The translations under genes were made by a program, and so were the position numbers. Shown here one piece after another: positions 7,957-15,517 of a DNA stretch of 64,000 bases (the stretch's first letter is position 1; every line of letters starts with the position of its first letter). The stretch lies in the NCBI GenBank assembly GCA_002698995.1, contig PAAX01000010.1:62001-126000 (forward strand). The letters run 5' to 3'. The notes beneath the pieces are model-generated. The model did not search any database, had not been told where the DNA came from, and saw only the letters and a program-made list of their open reading frames with translations. The DNA comes from Ignavibacteriota bacterium. Its GTDB lineage: Bacteria; Bacteroidota; Ignavibacteria; Ignavibacteriales; Melioribacteraceae.

Positions 7957-9012
7957 TTATTGACCGTCGTAATTTACTTTGTTGACGTTGAGTGAATTCC
8001 CTTGAGAAGTTAGTACTTTTTTACTGATGGCTTCTATTCTTTGCTGAAGCGATATTGCAGAATGGATTGGCTGCTCTGTTATTCCTCTTTTGTTTTTATA
8101 ACTTTGAAAATTTTCTCTATATGGCTGAGGAGTAAAATTAATCATTACAACATTGGCGCCAACATTTAATCCTTTTTCTCTTCCGTAAGGATCAATGGAA
8201 TCAAGAGCATTAGTAGATAGGATGTTTACTTTCTTCAAGTATAATCTTGCAATTGCAATTGTTTTCAAAGAAAGAATAACATTACCTGATTGTTTATTTT
8301 GATAGGGAGTAAAAGCTGCCGGAACAAAAGGTGAAAAGGCGGCTAAATCTGTTCCTAAGTTTTTCACTAAAATTAAATCATTAACCAAATCATCTATACT
8401 TTGAGAAGGTAATCCGATTAAATTGCCGGTTCCAATTTCGTATCCTAATCTCCTTAAATATTTAATGTGGTTAATCCTATCAGATAAATTTTCATCAGGA
8501 TGATGAATTGAGTACTGCATTGAATTTGATGTTTCGAATTTCATTAGATATCTATCGGCACCGGAAATTTTCCAGGCTCTGTATTCATCAAATCCTCTTT
8601 CACCTAAAGCTAAAGTTACTGCAGTTTCCGAACTTTGCTTAATAGTGTAAATTATATAAGAAATTATATCGGTATCATAATAAGTATCATCACCCGATTT
8701 AAGAACAATTGTTTTAATTCCCACATTATTTATTGTTCTTGCCGTTTCAATAATTTCTTCTGCCGTCATTCTATATCTTTTTAAAGAAAAATTGTCTTCT
8801 CTTAAACCACAGTAATTGCAGTGAGCTTCGCAGAAATTTGAAAATTCTATTAATCCTCTAAGAACAACATCATCACCACAGTTTTCTCGTCTGACTTCAT
8901 CAGCTCTTTCAAAAAGTTGATCAAGTTCATACATTTCCGAAATGTTGAACAAATAAATTAAATCATCCCGAGAGAGATTTTCCTTATACAATATTTCTTT
9001 TAATTTCATCAT
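7957..9012 (-). CDS. hydE: [FeFe]-hydrogenase H-cluster radical SAM maturase HydE
   Basis: A 351-residue radical SAM protein. The 4Fe-4S/SAM motif CxxxCxxC is C61, C65 and C68 (NFCEAHCNYCGL) with the preceding LRGLIEFSN typical of HydE. The region VLKSGDDTYYDTD matches the HydE segment after the second strand. The BATS-like C-terminal part includes LGANVVMINFTPQPYRENF-type text. HydE acts in the cytosol in building the diiron subcluster of [FeFe] hydrogenases, with HydG and HydF. The gene starts within the last base of hydG (TAATG), so both are translated from one message. PylB (methylornithine synthase) is the nearest alternative, but the neighbour hydG decides for HydE. Confidence 0.93.
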   Translation of the reverse strand: MMKLKEILYKENLSRDDLIYLFNISEMYELDQLFERADEVRRENCGDDVVLRGLIEFSNFCEAHCNYCGLREDNFSLKRYRMTAEEIIETARTINNVGIKTIVLKSGDDTYYDTDIISYIIYTIKQSSETAVTLALGERGFDEYRAWKISGADRYLMKFETSNSMQYSIHHPDENLSDRINHIKYLRRLGYEIGTGNLIGLPSQSIDDLVNDLILVKNLGTDLAAFSPFVPAAFTPYQNKQSGNVILSLKTIAIARLYLKKVNILSTNALDSIDPYGREKGLNVGANVVMINFTPQPYRENFQSYKNKRGITEQPIHSAISLQQRIEAISKKVLTSQGNSLNVNKVNYDGQ

Positions 9013-10406
9013 TAGAAAAATACATCTCTATCGCCGGAATCAACTCTTTCCAGCATTTTAATTACTTTATTTTTTGTTGATTTATTTCTTAATCCGTCAA
9101 TTTCTTTCGAAATAAAATCTTTTCCGATGCTTTTTGTCTCTTCTGAAGCAAAATCATTTAGATATTCTTCAAATGTAGAAATTGCATTTGGAACACAAAT
9201 TTTTCCGATGTTGCCGGTTTTTGCTAATTCCATAAATCGATCACCTGTTCTATCGGAACGATAACATGCAGTACAAAAACTTGGCATATAACCTAATTTT
9301 GTGCAATCTTTTACCACTTCCTCTAAAGTTCTGTGGTCACCTAATTGAAACTGTTCCATTTCATGTTCATGAAGACTTTCTTGCGATTCTTTGTATGCAC
9401 CGGGAGAAGTTCTGCTGCCAGCACTAATTTGTGAAATTCCTAATTCAAATAATTCTCTTCTTAGTTCAGCTCGTTCTCTAGTAGAGAGAATAATTCCAGT
9501 ATAAGGAACTGCTAGGCGTATAACAGCAATTATATTTTTAAATTCTTCGTCACTAACGGCAAAAGGAGGTTTTTCTGCCGCAGGTGCGTTAAAAGCAGGT
9601 TCTAATCTAGGTACTGAAATAGTGTGAGGACCAATTCCATATTTTTCATCCAGATTAAAAGCATGGCTTAAAAGCGCAAGTGTTTCAAATTTATAATCGG
9701 TTAAACCGAACAATGCTCCAATTCCAACATCATCAATACCGGCTTGTAAAGCTCTATCCATTGCATAAAGTCTCCAGCCATAATCTCTTTTGGGTCCATC
9801 GGGATGCATTTTTTTATATGTGCTGTAGTGATAAGTTTCTTGAAAACATTGATAAGTTCCAATACCAAAACTTTTCATAACTTTAAAGCCGTCAACAGTC
9901 ATTGGCGCACTATTAACATTCAATCTTCTGATATTATTTCCATTAAAATTTACGTTGTAAATAGTATTTATTGCCTCACCAATAAAGTTTATATCAGATT
10001 TTTTGGGATGTTCTCCGGCAACCAAAAGAATTCTTTTTTGTCCTTGTTTGACTAAAAACTCAGTTTCAGCTTTAATTTCATCAATTGTTAGAGATTTTCT
10101 CTTTAGATCTTTATTATCTCTTCTGAAGGCACAGTAAAGACAATTATTTACACATAAATTAGTAATATAAAGAGGGGCAAATAAAACTAATCTATTACCA
10201 TATATTTTTTCTTTAACTTCTTTAGCAGTTTGATGTAATTCGGAAATTAACTCAGGATCAGAAATACTTAATAATGCGGCACTTTCTTTTAATGATAAAC
10301 CTTTTGCATTTCTAGCTTTTACTAAAACTTCGGATTGATATTCACTATTTTTTAGAGAATTATCGTTTATTAAGTTAAAAATATAATCTTCATTAATAAA
10401 TTCCAT
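9012..10406 (-). CDS. hydG: [FeFe]-hydrogenase H-cluster radical SAM maturase HydG
   Basis: A 464-residue tyrosine lyase of usual HydG length. The N-terminal radical SAM cluster motif is C85, C89 and C92 (TNLCVNNCLYCAF). The C-terminal auxiliary cluster site CTACYRSDRTGDRF, followed about 22 residues later by GKICVPN, supplies the CxxC...C ligands that separate HydG from ThiH. HydG cleaves tyrosine to give the CO and cyanide ligands and an Fe(CO)2CN synthon for the H-cluster. The start is ATG at 10406 behind AAGGTAC. It is first in a two-gene unit with hydE; neither hydF nor a hydrogenase structural gene is present in the window. Confidence 0.96.
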   Translation of the reverse strand: MEFINEDYIFNLINDNSLKNSEYQSEVLVKARNAKGLSLKESAALLSISDPELISELHQTAKEVKEKIYGNRLVLFAPLYITNLCVNNCLYCAFRRDNKDLKRKSLTIDEIKAETEFLVKQGQKRILLVAGEHPKKSDINFIGEAINTIYNVNFNGNNIRRLNVNSAPMTVDGFKVMKSFGIGTYQCFQETYHYSTYKKMHPDGPKRDYGWRLYAMDRALQAGIDDVGIGALFGLTDYKFETLALLSHAFNLDEKYGIGPHTISVPRLEPAFNAPAAEKPPFAVSDEEFKNIIAVIRLAVPYTGIILSTRERAELRRELFELGISQISAGSRTSPGAYKESQESLHEHEMEQFQLGDHRTLEEVVKDCTKLGYMPSFCTACYRSDRTGDRFMELAKTGNIGKICVPNAISTFEEYLNDFASEETKSIGKDFISKEIDGLRNKSTKNKVIKMLERVDSGDRDVFF

Positions 10407-10563
10407 AAAAGTACCTTGGTCTTTTCTGTAGATTTAGTTTCAATAAACATACCAAGCACTTTTTTATCTTTATTTTAACGAAAATCGAAATCTTTTCTTA
10501 AAAAAGAGAAATTATTAAAGTTTGGATTCTTTGTATTAAGCAATATGAGATAGGTTGTATGAA

Positions 10564-10593
10564 ATAAAAAAGCCGGACTTTTTCAGTCCGGCT
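10564..10593 (-). terminator. Intrinsic terminator after the T9SS cleaved-adhesin-like gene
   Basis: A perfect 9-base stem (AGCCGGACT / AGTCCGGCT) with a five-base loop. On the minus strand it is followed by a run of six T then ATTTC. It lies 23 bases past the stop of the minus-strand gene ending at 10616 and upstream of hydG, insulating the two. Confidence 0.88.
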
Positions 10594-10615
10594 CTATTAA
10601 AAATACTATTGGAAA

Positions 10616-12634
10616 TTACTTTAGAAGCATCATTTTCTTTGTTGCAACAAAATTGTTTCCGTCAATTCCGTTTGCTTCTACAGTATAAAGATAAACACCA
10701 CTTGTTAAATTAGATGCATTAAATTCAACTGAATGTCTTCCTGCATCAAAAGCAGCATTTAAAATTTGAGCGACCTGCTGACCTAATGTATTATATAATT
10801 TAATAGTTACATTAGCTTGAGTAGGCACAGCAAATTTAATTGTTGTTGATGGGTTGAATGGATTTGGATAGTTTTGCTCTAAAGCAAATTCTGTCGGAGT
10901 AATAACTTCAACTTCAACTACATTTGAATATTCAAATGAACCATCAAAATCTACTTGTTTTAATCTGTAGAAATATGTTCCATTATCAACATTTCCATCA
11001 ACATAAGAATATTCAGCTTTTTCTGAGGTTGTACCTTTACCTTCAACAAAAGCTATTCTTTGGAAAGTTTTGTTATCAGCACTTCTTTCAATTTCAAAAC
11101 CGGAGTTGTTAACTTCAGTTGCAGTTGCCCAATCTAGTAATACACCTTCTGCATTTGAAGTAGCAGCAAAACTTGTTAACTCAACTGGAATAACTTCGCC
11201 TGCAGTTAACATAACATCATCAATTGCAATTCTCCACATATCAGCTGCAGAATACGCATAGAAGCCGATATAATATGTACCGGTAGCTGTAACAGTAAAA
11301 TCGTCATCAGCAGCTTCATAAGCAGTATTTGTATTTCCTGCATGATCTGATAACATTGCAATCGGATTTCCTTCTGAATCATATACATGAACGCTAAAAT
11401 CTTCCGGATATGTACCAGATGCAACTCTATAATTGTAAGCAAAGTTATAAGTTGTTCCAGCATTAAATGTAAATGGACCGAACATTGCATGGTCATCTTT
11501 TGGTGCAGATCCGTTATAAGAAATATTTAACGAATTTGAACCTGATAACGGATAACTTGCAGAAACATTCCAAGTAACTCCATCATTATTAACATCAACA
11601 ACTGTTAAATCAGTTGGAGCAGTTTCAAAATCCCAAATACCTAAAATTGCAGCAGGATCATAAGCCAATCCTGTTGCTTCATTTGAAGGATCTGATTCGC
11701 TAGAACCTTCAACAGATGTTACAGTATAAGTATGTTCAACACCATATGACATACCATCATCAACAAATGACATATCTGCTGTATTACCGATTAAAGAACC
11801 ATTTCTGTATACATTATAACTATCAACTGCTTTCGCAACAGAAACATCAAAAGAATATTTGTCTACTCTTTGTTTGTATGAATCTGATGATTCGCTTTCA
11901 ACTCTTTTTAATGGATGTAAAGTAGTTCTTCCTGCTCTAAATCCTTGTAAATCTTTTGGATCGTCAAAAGAAACAACCCAATCAGAACCTGTTGCTAATC
12001 CAGTTACAGCAAAATCATCAAATGTAATATTGAATTGATCTGTAGAACCATTGTGAACAACAGCTATGTAAACAGATTGATTTGCGTAAGCAGATAAATC
12101 AACTGATCTTCCGACAAACGCACCCCAAGCTGGTGCAGGTAAAGTTTCAGAAAAAACTTCTGTAAAACTGGCAGGCGAAGCATCTGTAGTAGAAACCATA
12201 ACCTTATAAGTCTCCTTTGCCCAATCAGCATCGGAACCACCCACATTAAATGTAAAGTCAGGATTTGCTCCGAGACTTAATTGTGGAGTAATTAACCAGT
12301 TATCCGGAGTTAATGCGGAGAAAGTAGCATTATCATAAGAAAAACTTACAACAGCATAATCACCGCCGGTAACAAAATCCCATGCATCCGGTGCACCTAA
12401 AACAAACCAAGTATGACCGTCAGAGTCATTATCAATATTCTGCCAGGTACCTGGAATTGCACCACTTTCAAAACCTTCATTAAAACCACTTGGATCTAAT
12501 GGAGCCGACCAAGATAGTCCTACTTCACCTATACCACCATAAGTTGCCTGTAAATTAGTTGGCGGATATGGTTGTGCTTGAGTTGTAATAGCTATTAAAC
12601 CAACTATTACCAAAATGGAAAAAAGTCTCCTCAT
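10616..12634 (-). CDS. T9SS-exported choice-of-anchor J / cleaved-adhesin-like protein
   Basis: A 672-residue secreted protein. The signal peptide is MRRLFSILVIVGLIAITTQAQ. It is followed by a fibronectin III-like start (PPTNLQATYGGIGEVGLSWSAP), a cleaved-adhesin/choice-of-anchor J domain (about residues 50-210, with WLITPQLSL and AYANQSVYIAVVHNG), a second FnIII-like stretch around 260-325, and another jellyroll-like lectin-type domain (about 330-480). After a linker PVELTSFAATS comes a T9SS type A sorting domain (EQNYPNPFNPSTTIKF, about 580-672, ending KKMMLLK). It should be exported by the type IX system and anchored at the cell surface. The start is well supported by AAGGAGGTC just before ATG. 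A TATAAT-like box at 12688-12693 could serve as its own promoter. The ligand is unknown. Confidence 0.88.
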   Translation of the reverse strand: MRRLFSILVIVGLIAITTQAQPYPPTNLQATYGGIGEVGLSWSAPLDPSGFNEGFESGAIPGTWQNIDNDSDGHTWFVLGAPDAWDFVTGGDYAVVSFSYDNATFSALTPDNWLITPQLSLGANPDFTFNVGGSDADWAKETYKVMVSTTDASPASFTEVFSETLPAPAWGAFVGRSVDLSAYANQSVYIAVVHNGSTDQFNITFDDFAVTGLATGSDWVVSFDDPKDLQGFRAGRTTLHPLKRVESESSDSYKQRVDKYSFDVSVAKAVDSYNVYRNGSLIGNTADMSFVDDGMSYGVEHTYTVTSVEGSSESDPSNEATGLAYDPAAILGIWDFETAPTDLTVVDVNNDGVTWNVSASYPLSGSNSLNISYNGSAPKDDHAMFGPFTFNAGTTYNFAYNYRVASGTYPEDFSVHVYDSEGNPIAMLSDHAGNTNTAYEAADDDFTVTATGTYYIGFYAYSAADMWRIAIDDVMLTAGEVIPVELTSFAATSNAEGVLLDWATATEVNNSGFEIERSADNKTFQRIAFVEGKGTTSEKAEYSYVDGNVDNGTYFYRLKQVDFDGSFEYSNVVEVEVITPTEFALEQNYPNPFNPSTTIKFAVPTQANVTIKLYNTLGQQVAQILNAAFDAGRHSVEFNASNLTSGVYLYTVEANGIDGNNFVATKKMMLLK

Positions 12635-12697
12635 AAGACCTCCTTATGTTAAGTTATTGTGTATGTGATTGTGAAACTAATTAAGCTATTATACTAA

Positions 12698-13642
12698 CTA
12701 ACTTAATACGTTTTCTGTAATCTCAACAAAACCTCTTGATGCATTAATTTTAGTATTAGCACCAATAGGCACGGTTAATGTATCAGGAACATGCCCATGA
12801 ATAAAATTATACATTACCGGAATTTTCAAATCATCAAAATAGTCTGCAATTACTTCATTTAGTGTAAGTGATTTTTTTTCTGTGTCTGTTTCATAACAAT
12901 CAACAAATCTTCCTAATAATACACCTTGTAAATTTTTAAATACGCCTGCTATTCTTAACTGATTTAACATTCGATCAACTCTGTAAGGAGATTCACCAAT
13001 TTCTTCAATAAATAGAATGGAATTTTTAAATGATGGGACATAAGTTGATCCAAATAAAGAAGCTAAAACTGCTAAATTACCACCGAGCAGTTTACCCTCT
13101 CCTCTTCCTTTATTTAGAACAAATAATTTTTCGCTGTTAGGATTTAATAACTTTCCTACTTTTCTGTTATTGGTAAGCATTTCCCAAAAATTTGCTTCAG
13201 CAAATTCATTAATTTTATCACCGCCAAAATCAACTGCTACCATTGGACCGGCAAAAGTTATTAATCCGGTTTTACTGAAAATTGCATTTTGAAGTGCAGT
13301 TATATCACTATAACCAACAAATATTTTAGGATTTTTTTTGATTAGATTGTAGTTAAGCTTTTCTAATAATCTACCGGAGCCGTATCCTCCTCGTATTGCA
13401 AAAACGGCTTTAACTTCTTTATCTGAAAACATATCATGAATATCAGATAATCTTTCTTCATCGGTTCCTGCTAAATAACCTCTAAATTTGCCTACATTTT
13501 TGCCGACTTTTACTCTAAACCCACATTTTTCAAGATATTCAATTCCCTTATTAATTCTTGAAAGATCGGATGGTAAAGATGAAGGTGATAAAACACCTAT
13601 AAGATCATTATTATTAAGCTTTTTTGGTTTAACTACTTTCAT
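12698..13642 (-). CDS. LD-carboxypeptidase, peptidase family S66
   Basis: The start chosen is ATG at 13642 (MKVVKPKKL), preceded by GAGGGTA; the longer frame adds an unlikely 20-residue extension. The 314-residue product has LIGVLSPSS at the N-terminus, AIRGGYGSGRLL, the nucleophile-elbow VGYSDITAL (Ser about residue 115), LFIEEIGE with the conserved Glu, and HGHVPD with the catalytic His of the Ser-Glu-His triad. Family S66 members such as LdcA cleave the L,D bond of murein tetrapeptides during cell-wall recycling. Some act on microcin C7 (MccF); a housekeeping muramoyltetrapeptide carboxypeptidase is the likelier role. No signal peptide, so cytosolic. A 63-base gap precedes the next minus-strand gene. 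Confidence 0.92.
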   Translation of the reverse strand: MKVVKPKKLNNNDLIGVLSPSSLPSDLSRINKGIEYLEKCGFRVKVGKNVGKFRGYLAGTDEERLSDIHDMFSDKEVKAVFAIRGGYGSGRLLEKLNYNLIKKNPKIFVGYSDITALQNAIFSKTGLITFAGPMVAVDFGGDKINEFAEANFWEMLTNNRKVGKLLNPNSEKLFVLNKGRGEGKLLGGNLAVLASLFGSTYVPSFKNSILFIEEIGESPYRVDRMLNQLRIAGVFKNLQGVLLGRFVDCYETDTEKKSLTLNEVIADYFDDLKIPVMYNFIHGHVPDTLTVPIGANTKINASRGFVEITENVLS

Positions 13643-13771
13643 TACCCTCAGATGTTTACTTTCCTCAATTTTTAATATAATACAAAACCAACTCGTTTGC
13701 AAAATTTTTATAGATAATTTATATCAAAATTTGGAAAGAATATTTTTATTTACATAATTATTCTTATTTAA

Positions 13772-13795
13772 AATAAAAAGGCGCCTTTCGGCGCC
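13772..13795 (-). terminator. Intrinsic terminator after the TonB receptor / T9SS partner operon
   Basis: On the minus strand it reads GGCGCC-GAAA-GGCGCC followed by TTTTTATTTT: a six-base all-GC stem with a GNRA tetraloop and a T tract. It lies 34 bases beyond the stop at 13829, so it ends the two-gene unit 18430-13829. Confidence 0.9.
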
Positions 13796-13828
13796 GCAGG
13801 ATATGGAAAGAGAGAAACTATTATTTCT

Positions 13829-15496
13829 TTATTTCAATAAAGTCATTTTTTTTGTGATAATTTGATTACCCGCTTCTAACCTATATAGGTAAATTCCGCT
13901 TGAGAGATTTGAAGCATTCCAATTAACATTGTATGTTCCAGCAGATCTGAAATCGTTAACCAACTCTGCAATCTGCTGCCCCAACACATTATAAACAACT
14001 ATTTTAACTTGTGAAGCTTGAGGTAATGAAAACTGAATTTTTGTAGTTGGGTTAAAAGGATTAGGATAGTTTTGAGCTAATGAAAAAGTAGAAGGAAGAA
14101 CATTCACAGTTTCATTATTTACATCAACTGTTGTTGTTAATGTAAACCCATTTTGTGATAACGCTGACCAGCCCTCAGTCCATAATCCATTATTTGGATC
14201 AAAAGCACCGTTATATGATGTGGTTACAAAGAAATTATCATCAATACTTTTTGCTCCTGCTGATGCCGGACTACTAACTTCCGGGCGAGGATCCAGACTT
14301 GAATTTTGCTCTCTAGAAATAGCTCTTAACATAGGATCAACAATAAAGTTATCATTGGCAGCTAAATATGTCTGTACAAAATCTTGAGTAGCTACTGAAC
14401 CAATTGTATTACTTGATCCTATATTCCACCAGTAATTATTCTCTAATGCTAAATCACCACCCTCTAATCTTGATCTACTATCTTCTCCATCTATATCTTC
14501 TACTGTTACTCCACTGCTGCTTGCTACATATTCTGTAAATATACTATTATAGTATTTTCCTCCAGCATTATCTCTGAAGTATAATACTCTATCATTTCCA
14601 TCTCCACCTACTCCTGCTGCATCTTTTCCTGATCCAATATATGTCGCATTGGCTATCATTGGTATTGCATATGGTGTACCTGTCTCGTTATCATCTCCAC
14701 CATCATGTTCTCCTCCTCTGCCTGCTTCATCTGTTCCTTGGATTACAAACCAAAACTGATTCTTGCCTCTCCAGCCTTGATCATAATCAAATGCATCATC
14801 TCCACAAAATGCTGCTACTAAATATTTTGTGTTTACTGTTCCACCAAACCACTCATATCCATCATCAAAGTTTGCAAATACTTCTACATATTCTATTGTA
14901 GTTCCGCTTCCTACTGCGCCCATTGTTAATCCATTTATCTCATCACCAGGAACACCGCTTATTGAAAATCCACCATGTCTGATTGAGATATATCTTAAGA
15001 TTCCTGAATTATCCGAATCATCATTTCCGCCATATCTTGCATATGTTGCCGGTTCGTTTGGGATGCCTTCTATTTGATTAGCTGTGGTTGGCTGATTTGT
15101 TGTTGCTCTTCCCAACAATATTACGCCGCCCCACAATCCTCTATCTTCACTTGTTAAATCATCTGCTAAAGTTACATCATCTAATTCACTTGTAAAAATT
15201 ATTGGTGATTCAAGAGTGCCGGAAGCAATTAATTTTGCTCCTCTTCTTACTATCAACGCACTTGCTCCATCTCCGGTTGTTATATTTGACTGCTCTTTAC
15301 CTTTGATTACTGTTCCAGGTTCTATTGTCAATGTTACAAGTGAATCAACAAATATTAATCCATCTAACATATATACATTGTTTGATGTCCATGTTGTATT
15401 ACTTGTTATGTTTTCTGTTACGTTAACTTCTGACTGCGCAATCAAACTTCCTGCAATCAGTATTGCAAAAATAAATGAGAAGAATACCTTCTTCAT
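13829..15496 (-). CDS. T9SS-exported right-handed beta-helix-like protein, TonB receptor partner
   Basis: The ATG at 15496 is chosen over the in-frame TTG one codon earlier; AGGAGG stands just upstream. The product is about 555 residues: signal peptide (KKVFFSFIFAILIAGSLIAQ), then a body rich in Gly, Asp and Asn with VTLTIEPGTVIKGKE, GLWGGVILLGRA, ISIRHGGFSI and FDDGYEWFGGTVN, suggesting a solenoid/beta-helix surface protein. It ends in a T9SS type A sorting domain (LAQNYPNPFNPTTKIQF, terminal KKMTLLK). It lies 21 bases after the stop of the TonB-dependent receptor gene, so it is probably the exported extracellular partner of that receptor. Similar receptor-plus-secreted-protein pairs are frequent in Bacteroidota; the bound substrate is not evident. 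Confidence 0.85.
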   Translation of the reverse strand: MKKVFFSFIFAILIAGSLIAQSEVNVTENITSNTTWTSNNVYMLDGLIFVDSLVTLTIEPGTVIKGKEQSNITTGDGASALIVRRGAKLIASGTLESPIIFTSELDDVTLADDLTSEDRGLWGGVILLGRATTNQPTTANQIEGIPNEPATYARYGGNDDSDNSGILRYISIRHGGFSISGVPGDEINGLTMGAVGSGTTIEYVEVFANFDDGYEWFGGTVNTKYLVAAFCGDDAFDYDQGWRGKNQFWFVIQGTDEAGRGGEHDGGDDNETGTPYAIPMIANATYIGSGKDAAGVGGDGNDRVLYFRDNAGGKYYNSIFTEYVASSSGVTVEDIDGEDSRSRLEGGDLALENNYWWNIGSSNTIGSVATQDFVQTYLAANDNFIVDPMLRAISREQNSSLDPRPEVSSPASAGAKSIDDNFFVTTSYNGAFDPNNGLWTEGWSALSQNGFTLTTTVDVNNETVNVLPSTFSLAQNYPNPFNPTTKIQFSLPQASQVKIVVYNVLGQQIAELVNDFRSAGTYNVNWNASNLSSGIYLYRLEAGNQIITKKMTLLK

Positions 15497-15517
15497 CAAT
15501 CCTCCTATTTGTTGTTA

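Noticed and set aside
10924-11496. Several short ORFs within the cleaved-adhesin-like gene
   Set aside because: They are overlapping frames inside a clearly coding 672-residue gene with signal peptide and sorting domain.
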